Assembly: GCA_020744225.1 (NCBI GenBank)
Contig: JAGMWG010000015.1
Coordinates: 868,001 to 932,000, forward strand
From: Paraphoma chrysanthemicola
Taxonomy: Eukaryota; Ascomycota; Dothideomycetes; Pleosporales; Phaeosphaeriaceae
Length of the DNA: 64,000 nt
Reading direction: 5' to 3'
In this document: in pieces, positions 46,001 through 56,281 of the stretch
Layout of the letters: every line of letters starts with the position of its first letter
Numbering within the stretch: position 1 is the first letter of the stretch
Program-made: the position numbers and the translations under genes
Notes under the pieces: model-generated
What the model was told of the DNA's origin: nothing
The model's database searches: none
The model's input: the letters and a program-made list of their open reading frames with translations, nothing else

Positions 46001-46489
46001 ATGCTCCCATCCCTAACCACCCTAACCACCCTAACCACCCTCCTCCTCGCCACCACAACATTCACCACAACCCTCGCCCACCCCTCCCTCCCCCACGCCA
46101 ACCCCAATTCCTGCCCCCACAAAAACCTCCCCACAACCGACTCCTACATCTCAGGCTACAAACACTTCTGCGCAACCTACCTCCCCCCCTCGCCCAACGG
46201 GCTCTTCTACTTCCCCAACGCATCCCCCATCGTCGCAACCTACGATCTAACAAAACCCGACTCCAGCGTCATAAAGTGGATTTTCAAAGCGTATGTCTGG
46301 CACACTATTGACCAGGTGGGCGCGGATATGGGCATTAGCAAAGAGTATTGCGAGAATACGTTTGGCGCGTTCATGGAGAGTGAGACGGGGAGTTGTGTGC
46401 TTAGTGGGGGGTTGATGGGGGAGAGGTTGGTTAAGGGCGGGGTGGCGGTGGGGACGAATTTGAGGTTTGAGACGAGGGAGAGGAAGTGA
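46001..46489 (+). CDS. small secreted hypothetical protein
   Basis: 162 residues, single exon. The signal peptide (MLPSLTTLTTLTTLLLATT) is partly encoded by three copies of a 9-bp repeat and is followed by a likely cleavage after a TTLAHP region. The mature part has four cysteines (SCPHKN, FCATYL, YCENTF, SCVLSG), enough for two disulfides. No family is recognised. Codons before position 46250 are strikingly C-rich and those after it strikingly G-rich. Secretion is well supported; an effector or wall role is open. Confidence 0.65.
   Translation: MLPSLTTLTTLTTLLLATTTFTTTLAHPSLPHANPNSCPHKNLPTTDSYISGYKHFCATYLPPSPNGLFYFPNASPIVATYDLTKPDSSVIKWIFKAYVWHTIDQVGADMGISKEYCENTFGAFMESETGSCVLSGGLMGERLVKGGVAVGTNLRFETRERK
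46011..46037 (+). repeat. three tandem CCCTAACCA units in the signal-peptide coding region
   Basis: The 9-bp unit CCCTAACCA occurs at 46011-46019, 46020-46028 and 46029-46037 without mismatch and encodes the Leu-Thr-Thr repeats of the signal peptide. It resembles the telomeric CCCTAA unit but has a different period. Confidence 0.85.
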
Positions 46490-47227
46490 GCTGGGGAGGG
46501 GGTTGCATCATCTTTTTAGGGTTTTGTTTGAGAGTTGGGGGTTTAGTGAAGCTGGCTTAAGAGTGATCTGAGCAGGAGGACTGTTGCATGATCAGGATCA
46601 ATGTAGAGCGCGAGGAGTATGATTTTCTTTTCTGTTTTGGTTTTGAGATTGCTTGTTAGAGAGTTGGATTTAGGAATGAAATCAGTGTTGTACTCCATAA
46701 AGTTTCTTCATGGTGACCATTCGGTTACGTTTAAAAAGAGGTGTGCAGGTCAATCTCACGATCGTAAATGAGGTTGAAATGTAATTACTTGTTTGATTAT
46801 TCTCTCCTACCGATGCCTTATCCCAACCCATCATCACACCGTCTCTGGCACCCCGAATCTCGTTCATGTCGTCCTGAACCAATCCACCGGTCTCATCATC
46901 ATACACCAAGACTTGGCTCGGCGCCCATTAAAGTCTATCCCGCTTGCCCATGCGTTTACGTCAAACACAGATACGGCGATGCCGCCCGCTCGGAATATGA
47001 CAAATGCAAAATGTGTATCGCAGTAACGCCAAATGTCCTCGCTCTACGTACCACTTCGACGACTCCTGTTCGTCATACGCGAATCGTCGAGGCGCGTGGT
47101 TAGGCGAAGTGCGATGTTGACATGAGATAAAACATAACAATGCGGGTATTCGGCCCTTCATGACGGTTAAAGTGTGCGGCATCTGCCATGAGGAAATGCG
47201 AATGCTGCGCATACAGTGAACAGACCT
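46490..47227. other. unresolved region, possible degenerate minus-strand gene
   Basis: 738 bp. On the minus strand, one frame reads GGIAVSVFDVNAWASGIDFNG (47003-46940 region) and another reads VYDDETGGLVQDDMNEIRG continuing to about 46760. Both look protein-like but are in different frames and end in unpromising sequence. An intron with a GTATCT donor near 46986 and a CCAAG acceptor near 46908 would connect a third frame (ESSKWYVERGHLALLRYTFC) to the second. No single model is convincing. Confidence 0.3.
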
Positions 47228-50200
47228 TCAAGACGGTGGCTGCTCTATGCCCTCTGAAGGTGGCGCTTCTGTCTTGCCATCTTCTTGATTGTCCAGAAGC
47301 CGCTGCTGCTCTATGTCTCGCTCGTCCGTGCTATCGCCCTGGCCCGCCGAAGGGTCGTCTGACTGAGCAGCGTCCTGGGCTTCCTTTGAAGGATCCGACA
47401 TAGGTGCTTCTCCAGTAGGTTTCGTCATCGCTTGTTCGGAGCTTTCCTGACCGAGGTGGAACCAGCCACCGCGCTCCCAAGAGCCCGGCTGGTAGAGACA
47501 CTCTTCTCGGACCTTGGTGTCGATGATGGCCTCCATTAGCTTGTTCAGACGATCGAAGGGGATAGGCTTGAGTATCCAAGCATCGAAGCCAGCGTCGATG
47601 TACTGTTGTCGGTCCCTCTCGATCAAGGACGCGGACACCGCAATGATGGGTACGCGGCCGCATAGCGCAGCACGTGGCGAGTAATTACCTTTGTGCGTCT
47701 TCTCGAACGACCGGATCATCTTGGTTGAGGTGAGGCCGTCCACGATTGGCATCTTGGCAGATTATTAGCATGCCTAAAGTACCGAAATGACGTCCTCTCC
47801 ACTTACCTGCATATCCATCAAGACGACGTCAAAGTCTTGGGGCTTGTCACAGAATGCAGATGCACACTCTTCGCCGTTCACTGTCAAGTAAACGTCGTGT
47901 TTCAGCTTCTTCAGTCGCTTCTCTACAATCTTGCTGTTGATCGGATCGTCTTCGGCCACTAGGACCCGCATATTTTCCGCATTGAGCTCCACAGGAGCAG
48001 GACTCATAACTTCTGGAGTACCGTGAACTTCTCCAAGGATACTGCCACTCTTGGGAGTGTTCTCGGCAGGTGACATAGCTTCGTCGGGCATCCTCACTGC
48101 TCTCAGTGGAACTCCTGACGAAGAAATAGCCTCCTCGCCAGGGATTCTCGTGTCCAGGCTTCGTTGATGCGGAGGAAAAACTACTCGACCCTCCGCAATC
48201 TCCAGACTCTTAGATCTTGCTCGAGATGTAATTCCGGGGTCCAGACTGTGGCGCTTCGTAAGCACAGGTCGTAGTGAGCGCGAGCTGGGACTTCTATCGC
48301 CAGCAGTCTTTCGTCCAACCATGTGCGGCTCCTGAATTGCTTCAATAAGCCTATCAACATCACTCCTTTGACTTCTCTGACTTGAGCCGCTCTTAAAGCT
48401 GCGAAGACTTGTTCTACTTGTCAGACTGTCTGCGCTCGATCGCCGGGCAACATTGTGATCAGCAGACTGTTGAGATTTCTGGTCGTCCGACGTATGACGC
48501 GACAAAGATGGAGCTATAAGGGTGCGCTCTCCCTCCGCGGGCCCAAGGCGTGGCCCATCTTGTTGCGGGGTGATACTCCCTTCAGGCGAATTGTTACCAC
48601 ACGATCTGTCCTCTTCCTCGGAGTCTGGGAGGTCGAAGGGAAACTGTATCACAAAGCGAGTGCCTTTACCCTCTTCAGATCGAATCCTCAACTGACCATT
48701 CATGTTCTTGATGATGCGTGCAACCACAGCCAACCCGAGACCCAGGGCAGTCTTGTCGTTCTGCTCAGCGATCTGCTTCGTGTCTGGCACCAGGGCGTCT
48801 TCTAGCATAGCGGCAGGCTCAGACTGCACTTGCTCGAGGTCGTAGAAGAGCTGGTCGAGCTTCTTCGAATTCATTCCAATACCGGTATCAGACACGGCAA
48901 CCTCGACGTCTGCGTGATCCTTTTCCGATCGCGAAGCCACGTAAATATCAACCTTGACGCCGCCCTGGGTCGTGTTCTGAATAGCGTTTGCTGTGATATT
49001 TGATATCGCTTGGCGTACACGCCGTTGGTCTCCAATGCAAGATTTCGGCAAACCAGGGTGCTCTGTGACGTCGTAGCTGATGTTCTTCCTCTTGGCATCG
49101 TTCCGGTACACGTCTGTAGCCTCCTTTACGGTCGCTTTCAGGTCAAATGCTTCACCCTTGATTAGCGGCCCGCCCTCCTCTGTCTTGGTCAGATCCAGGA
49201 GGTCGTTGATGACATATATCAACGACTTTGACGCTGAATGTGATCTCGCGAGATTTTCCCGTGTTTCGTTATCCAAGGAGCCTTCTAAAGCGATCTCGAG
49301 GTAATTGATGATGGCGTTTAGCGGTGTCCGCACTTCGTGTGCCGAGTTGGCAAGGAGCAATCGCGTCAATTGACTGCTTTGCAGTGCAGCCTCCTTCTGT
49401 CGCCACACCTCGATGAATTTTCCATACACTAAACACAACACGGATGCCGTCTCAATTTCCTCTTCGGTCCATTCGCGGCACTTACCAACTACCGTTTCCG
49501 ACCAGGTTTTGAAACTCTTACGGGGCTCTAGGTAGCCTTCAGTGCCTGCCTTGATGAACTTCTCGTATGGGTTGCCTGCCCACTTCACTTCCTTGAGTTG
49601 GCCCTTGCGGAAGAAAACGATGAAGTCGGTGCCGCTGACAGACAATGGAACGATCAGCATTCCTGCAACAATATGAAAGCCTGGTGGATACTGCAGATCG
49701 GGGAAGTCCTGCGTGACATCCATCGATGTCATTACGGACTGTATCTTTCGCATTCGGAGATACTCGAGCATAGCCAGAGCCTCCTGAGAATTGTCCAACT
49801 GGCCGAGGATCTTGGTTTCATCGCGAATTGAGAGGAGGCCAAAGTCTGCATCGAAAAGTTTCAATAGATCGTCTGATGATGCTATAATGTAGCCCGACGG
49901 ATTGTGCTGTGTGGGCACTGTGTTAATGAGCTTCCTAGCCTGTAAGCGCGAAGCGTACGAAAGTCGCTCAATATTCCGTGAAGCTGAATCGCCAACCATG
50001 CGGCACATTTTCCGAATGGGGAATGACACTCGCATGCCGCGCGGGCCGTATGAATGGCAAGCTATAAGCCCCCATAATTCGTTGAAGGCGTTGATTGATA
50101 TTGACATGGACGATCTCACCGCCATGTTAGCCAGATACTTGATATGTATAGGCGACATGGCACGGAGATAGGAGTGGGTCAAATCGAGAGGGGTTTCCAG

Positions 50201-51793
50201 ATCTTCGGCGGTCCGGCAAACGAGACGGGCCGTCTCTTGGTCGCGATCGTACAGCATTCGGACCTTGTTGAGCTTATACAGCTCTCTAGCTTGTTTGGGA
50301 ATATCAGAGGCGGGAAAGTTTAATCCTTTATAGAGATCCTTGGTCGCGCGGGGATCCACTAGCTCCGTGACGACGCGACCATTGAACGTATGGTCAAATT
50401 GATAAATCATGACGCGATGGAATCCTGTCAACTCTTTGACAACGCCTACCAGCACCTTGAGAAACTTTTCAAGCGTTGGCGCGGCGGCTAATTGTTCTTG
50501 CACCTGCGACATGATGTTGAAGACCTCCATTGCTGCAGCTTCGCCTTTTCTCTTTCGCGCACTGCGCAGCACACGTAGGGGCTTACTCTTAATCTCTGTA
50601 CTGTCTAGCAGCTCTTCCGCCGTCGGATTACTGCTCAGCGTGTCTTCCGGAAGCTCGGGCGTAGATTCGTTGTTTGGGACGAGTGGAAATTGGGGATCAT
50701 CTTCGAGTTCGAATTCGCAGATAATGAGGCCGGGATTTGCATCCGCGATGTGTACCGCACACCATAACTTACGGTTCCGCACTACTCCAGGCACTTTGAT
50801 GGACATGGTGAATACTTCGGGGCCGTTTGCGATGACGTCGGAATCTTCATCTTTGATAAAATCGATATGGTCCAAAAGATTATCAGTTTGCTCCTCTGAG
50901 AGAATATCGGTGAAGCTCTCCAAGGCAAACAATTCCTTAGGCGTACGACCAATGATTCTCTTTGAATTCTCGCTCACAATGCGCACCACAAGATTCCCGC
51001 TATCTCCAGGTTCTTCCTGCAATGCGACGATGAGGCCAAACCCCTGGACGGCGCCCGGGATGTGGATGGGTTCATCTTCACAGCGCTGCAGAACGTCTCC
51101 ACCCCGCCCAGTGATGATCATATGTCCGCCCTCGGTAGTGAGGTGCTGGAAGCGGTGGGTGACAAGGCCAACGTCACCTAAACTGCTCACTTTGCTTCTG
51201 ACTGATCCGCCTCCTGGTGACCGCGGTCGATCTGGCTGGAGAGACGGGGATCGACTATTGTCCTCGACTGAGCCCGCACCTGTGAAGAGCTGTGTAGACA
51301 GCTGCGGCGCGGCGATTCTCGAGGGCTCGGGGCGTTCTGCTGGTTTGCCTGGTGCCCCTCGGTTTTCTGCAGGTTGCTCTGCCTTTGGGGTTGTGGAAGC
51401 TGTGCTATGGTGTTGATAGGCGCGCTGCGAGCTCACCGAAGCTTGCGAGGCCGTCGAGCCCTGCGAAGGGCGCCGGTGATCGGTCGGCAGGCGCGCATCG
51501 TTGGCTTTGGACCACGGGTGGAAGTAGTCGCCGGGTGATTGTGTCGAGGCTTTGGGTGTAGGCATGGGGTTCGGGTTGACAGAGACGACGCTGCGGATGG
51601 GGAAGACTCGATCGGTGGCGCTCGGGCTCAGCGGTCCTGGCCCTGAGTCTTCGGCCACGGGAGACAAGGGACCCGTTTGCAGCTCGAGCGGCTTCGTTGA
51701 GGCTTTAGTGGGCGAGTTTGGTGGCTCATCGTGAGTCTGTGAAACGTTGTTGGGGTCAGAGGGCCCTTCGTGCTGGGCAGGGGGATCCGCCAT
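47228..51793 (-). CDS. fphA: fungal phytochrome, hybrid histidine kinase
   Basis: Red/far-red photoreceptor signalling through a His-Asp phosphorelay. Exon 1 is 51793-47807, a 54-nt intron with GTAAGT is 47806-47753, and exon 2 is 47752-47228; 1503 residues. A 220-residue Ser/Pro-rich N-terminal extension precedes the PAS domain with the bilin-attachment Cys238 (QRCEDEPIHIPGAVQ). The GAF domain has NFPASDIPKQARELY and RAMSPIHIKYLANM, then PHY. The kinase H-box SAHEVRTPLNAI places the phospho-His at 819, followed by ATPase boxes (DTGIGMN, GLGLAV). The receiver domain is interrupted by the intron right after its phospho-acceptor Asp1327 (VVLMDMQ then MPIVDG) and contains ILKP. All catalytic and chromophore residues are present. 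A Gln/Ser/Glu-rich tail of 100 residues ends the protein. Confidence 0.96.
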
Positions 51794-54434
51794 GGGATCT
51801 GGCTGCTTGATTGATGCCACTATACAGGTGGTGGGGTGGGAGTGCGCGTGCGACTCCGATGTAGGCTCACGGCGATGCTGGCGGCCTTGAGGGTCAACCC
51901 GCACGCAATAGCGGTCTAGCGGTCAGACTTCCATAAGGACGCGAATGAGGTTTGCAAGTCGGCGTCTGCAAAGAGCCCGTGAGTGCGACGTGGGGATAGA
52001 GCAGCTGCAAGACTTGGCGTGTGGCAAATCTAGCCCCGGAGAGGCGGCGGCCAGTCCTAATAGACGGCTTCAGGGTGCCTTGTTGGTGTCGCGGCCTGGC
52101 AGCCGGGGGAGGAGCGCACTGTGCGCGTGGGAGAAGTGGCGGGGGTGTGCACGAGGAGGAAAGAAGTCAGGTCGAGGCGTAGGCGTGCGGCAGCAGCATG
52201 CTTTGCGCCCAGAAAGTTGGCTGCACGGAGGAGTGTGGCAACGGCTGTACTGTAGTGTGCCAGGGTTGCAGCTTGTACGGACAACTTGAATGACAGACGC
52301 AGGATGCGAATGCGCTACCACAGGACATGGGCAGCCCGAGGGGCGGCGTGAAGACTAACGAAGCCGGCTTGTAGATCTAAGATCGGGATCGACGATGAAA
52401 AACGCTCAGACGCAGCATGGCATTTTGCAGGGTCCACTAAATGGGGCTCCAGTGCGGAACACCATGGCATTTTGGAGAAATGCTGTAATTTTGGACAATT
52501 ACGTCATTTGGGGATACGGAATGATTACATTGCTGCGAGCCCAGCAGTGGCTGAATGTCCCTTGTCATCGCTTCCTGCTCGTGGACATGGCAGCTGTCCC
52601 CGATCACGCTGCACCCGTCCCACCGCCACATTGGTATCACGAGCGCTCTGTACCTATTGTGCAGTGGGATTGCGATTTCCTTGTTCGCTCTGTTCAATAC
52701 CATCCGTGTTCCGGACCTTTTACTGCGCCGGAAATACTGTACACACCGTTAATGTGTACCGGGCCGGAAGTGTGCAGTGCGCGGGACGTAGCCAATCAGG
52801 ACTTCAGACGCAGGGCAAATTGGGCAAAGATCGATCCGAGACGGCCGCGGGAGAGGTGCTACATAGACATATCCATATCGAATGCGCCATGTATTTGAGA
52901 CACGCCTCGCCTGCGTAGCGTTTGCGGCATGGCAATCTTCAAAGCTCTTCACACAAAGTTTCGCAATGACGAAGTAGAGATGGAAGGCTTCATGAGCAGG
53001 GTTTTCGGAGAATTTTGGCCAGGTCCAACAGGTGCCTTCTCGCGCGGTTTCATGTTACAGAAGGCTAGGCAAGGCTAGACGCGCATCTGAAGTCCTGTAA
53101 CGTATCAAGGCCGGATCAGAAATCATTACCAAAATTACAAGCCAGGGGTGGCAATCCTTCTGCTGTGGCGTTGGAAGACGTCGGGTACGGATACCATTGC
53201 TTGTCACGTGGCTATTGGATCTCGTTAGAATCCTGATAAGAGCCAACGCCAGTCGCCATGCACAACTCAAACCAACATCCTAAAAATCACGTGTTACGTT
53301 AGAGGAGAGACGTCAGACTGCGCTCCAAGATAGTTACCGAAATCCAGGTCCTTCATATTCGCCGAGTGTACAGTGGTGCGCCGGCCTTTACCCGGCGCTT
53401 CGTCGCGCGCCCAAGGGGATGGATGTCATGGATGGGAAGGTTTGTCGAAGAGGGGCATGCCCGCATAATCCTGGTACAACGAATTGCTAGATAGAACAGA
53501 ACCGATGAAAAGTATAAGCTTGTTATGCGTAAAACCAAGGGACTTACACCGTTTGAGAGGTAAAGGATCTTGACCATTTCTCAAAAACCTGCTTATAATT
53601 CTTCTTTAGTCATTTTGCGCCGGCACACGGACTTTCTATTGAATTACGAGCGGTAGCATTGTATGAGGCTAAGCATTTAAATCTCCGAGATGCGCCGCCG
53701 ACGAATGAATGCTCTACACAATGTGCTGTACTCGTGACGAGGATGCGCAGTGCGTTTACAATCACAGTAGAGTATAATGTAGCAGGAAGTGAACAGCAGA
53801 CTAAACGGATGACTCCTGCCATCAAGTCAAACATGTTCCTGCCTCACTTTCCTATATTTTCTTGGCAGGACTTTCAAGTTTGCCATGGCTTGATCCCTGT
53901 GCAACAGGCATGTGCTATTCCATCACTTCGAACTACATAAGGCTTCATGTACTTGCTATTGGAACTAACATCAGATGTAGCATGTCTTGAGGTTAGTATA
54001 CTTAATATCTTGCACGTCACTGTCACCCCTTCCTTCCGACATCCGTGCGCAGTGCAGCCCCGAGATCAATGGCTACGAGCTGCAACCCTTTTTCCATACT
54101 ACTAATCCTGAGAAATGCAGTGATAGCGAATGAATTCATGATTGAAACTTCGAGAAACTTGTAAAAGGGTCATTGAGCCTGAGGAGTCGGATTAGTGATC
54201 TCCAGCTATCGGTCGAATCAATCAGCTACAAACGTCCGTAGGTATATCTTATTTACTAAACATGCATTCAAATATGCCGCTTCTTTGTAAGCTGGAAAAC
54301 ATTCGCGCCGACGCCGTCTGGGCATACAAGTCTATTTGAATGCCTCTAATTCGGCCGAAAGTTTATAATCTCATCATCCAATATCACTCAAGATACGGAC
54401 TTCCAGCTAGATCGTTGTGACTATTCTTATTATC
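51794..54434. other. long intergenic region, no supported gene
   Basis: 2.6 kb. The promoter of the phytochrome gene lies at its left side. A 167-codon plus-strand frame (52395-52898) overlaps another long frame in a different phase and has no recognisable domain or splice structure; it is left uncalled. No terminal repeats, transposase fragment or RNA gene were recognised. Confidence 0.5.
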
Positions 54435-55535
54435 ATGTCTCACCAAACCTCCTACATAGCTGTCATTGGCGGCACTGGGGCCCAGGGTATCCCAGTGATC
54501 CGCGGCCTGGTCGAAGACAAGAAATACAAGGTCCGCGCCCTCACTCGCGACTCGAACTCTGCGCGCGCGAAAGAGATAGTCGCGCTGGGAAACGTTGAAT
54601 TGACAGAAGGGACATTCGCAAGCGAGGAAGATCTCCGCAAGACTTTCCGCGGTTGTGACGGTGCCTTTGTCAACATTGACGGCTTTAACTGCGGCGAGAA
54701 GACCGAGACATACTGGGCGATCCGGGCCTATGAGTTGGCACTTGAAGAGGGTATTAAGTTCTATGTCTATGGCAACCTGGACTATGTTTACAAGAAGAGT
54801 GGGTATGATCCCAAGTTCCGCACTGGGCATTACGACGGCAAGGGAAGAATCGCGGAATGGATTCTCTCCCAGAATAAAGATAACCAGAAGAGAATGGGTG
54901 CATCTATCTTCACGACGGGCCCATACATCGAGATGGCCATCGGAGCCAGGACTATCTTCACTCCCACAGTCGAAGATGGTGTAGTTACATGGAGGGAACC
55001 GGTAGGAGACGGAGCGGTCGTTCACGTGGCCTTGGACGATTGTGCACACTATGGGCGATGGATTTTCGATAATCCGCAGCGGTCGAACGGGCTAGACCTA
55101 GAAGTCGCGATTGATCACATTCACTACGCCGACCTGGCCGCAGCATTCCAAAAGGTCACAGGTCACCCCGCTCAGTACATCCCCATCAGTCTCGAGACAT
55201 ACTGGGAGACAGGGAACTTCGTCTCAATGGCGGACCGTGGTTCAGGATACAATTCTGACCCCAACGATCCGGCTTTCATGACCGTTAAGCAAAATTTCTC
55301 GGGCTTCTTCACCATGTGGGCAAACTCTGGTGGCAACAAGGGCGTCGTTCGACGAGACTACAAGTTGTTGGATGAGATCCATCCCAACAGGATTAAGAGC
55401 GCGGAAGAGTTTTTCCGCAGAGAAGAGGCCAAGGGAAAAGCTCTGGGGCTGGGAAGTCTTTGGGACAGGGTGCAGCCAAACAACTTGAAGCCGGTTCTAA
55501 AGATTGGAGAGGACCAGGCGAGGGGAAAGCTGTAG
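54435..55535 (+). CDS. NmrA-like NAD(P)-binding protein
   Basis: Atypical short-chain dehydrogenase of the NmrA/HSCARG type, which binds NAD(P) and often acts as a redox sensor or in secondary metabolism. Single exon, 366 residues from the ATG at 54435. The N-terminus has the Rossmann loop AVIGGTGAQGIPVIRGL, followed by VRALTRDSNSARA and a DGAFVNIDG segment. It has YGNLDYVYKKSGYDPKFRTGHYDGKGRIAEW in place of the usual YxxxK catalytic region; the Lys of that segment (GKG) sits where NmrA-like proteins have it. The upstream in-frame Ile-rich codons are not used because the fold starts at the conserved strand. No biosynthetic partners are nearby. Confidence 0.88.
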   Translation: MSHQTSYIAVIGGTGAQGIPVIRGLVEDKKYKVRALTRDSNSARAKEIVALGNVELTEGTFASEEDLRKTFRGCDGAFVNIDGFNCGEKTETYWAIRAYELALEEGIKFYVYGNLDYVYKKSGYDPKFRTGHYDGKGRIAEWILSQNKDNQKRMGASIFTTGPYIEMAIGARTIFTPTVEDGVVTWREPVGDGAVVHVALDDCAHYGRWIFDNPQRSNGLDLEVAIDHIHYADLAAAFQKVTGHPAQYIPISLETYWETGNFVSMADRGSGYNSDPNDPAFMTVKQNFSGFFTMWANSGGNKGVVRRDYKLLDEIHPNRIKSAEEFFRREEAKGKALGLGSLWDRVQPNNLKPVLKIGEDQARGKL

Positions 55536-56281
55536 ATAACTTCAGGAGCAATTTGTATCTACAGCAGGGGAGATGTTCGTCACGAGAATAGTCTATGACG
55601 GCAGCTCAAGTGGTGTTTGGACAACAACGGCGGCTTGGGAAAGAGATCTCTCCGTTTAAGAATGCTAGTGAATGCTCCGGCAATAGAATAGAAAGCGAAA
55701 ACAATTCATACTATGCAAAAGCGAATACGACGATACACGAATGCAGATGATTGTCTTGATCGAAGCAACACAGCTCGTAATCTTCACATGACTTTGTTAA
55801 CGTGATAGTCTTGGTCCAGGGTTATACCTTCCTCTTTTAGGCATTCAGTGCCTTGAACTTTTCCTTGTTCTCCAGGGCCTGAGGACGGCAGGAAATGCTC
55901 ATTTTTGTCACACGAGGAGTTCAAACGTCTTGTAGAAGAGTGCTCTGGTCGAGATGTCCGTTCGATGTCCGTTATTGTGGCGGCGTAGCCCCACTAGACC
56001 CATGGCGGCCCGGCTAGATGAGGCTTTATTAGTGACGTGCGAAGTAATGCGCATCTCAAGCACTTGCTGTGCACTGTCATCATATTCGAAATCCTGGCGC
56101 ATACAGGTACACGGAATTCCATGAGGCGGCGTGATTCATTGTAATTTGAATCTGATTGGGTTCTGTGAAGTCACAGGGACGGACCAATCGCCGTGAACAA
56201 AGTGCGTCGTGCATCTGCATCTCTGCACACCACACCGCAAGACTCCTCGACGTCCTTCCTTCGCCGCGCCCCCACGTCCCC
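55536..56281. other. intergenic region, nothing recognised
   Basis: 746 bp between two plus-strand genes. It holds the promoter of the fusion gene that follows. Open frames on the minus strand are antisense to the next gene's 5' end. Confidence 0.5.

Noticed and set aside
50409..51416. 335-codon ORF antisense to the phytochrome gene
   Set aside because: Shadow of the real coding strand; Ser/Arg-rich translation with no domain.
52395..52898. 167-codon plus-strand ORF between phytochrome and NmrA-like genes
   Set aside because: Another equally long frame overlaps it in a different phase; no domain, codon pattern or splice context supports it.
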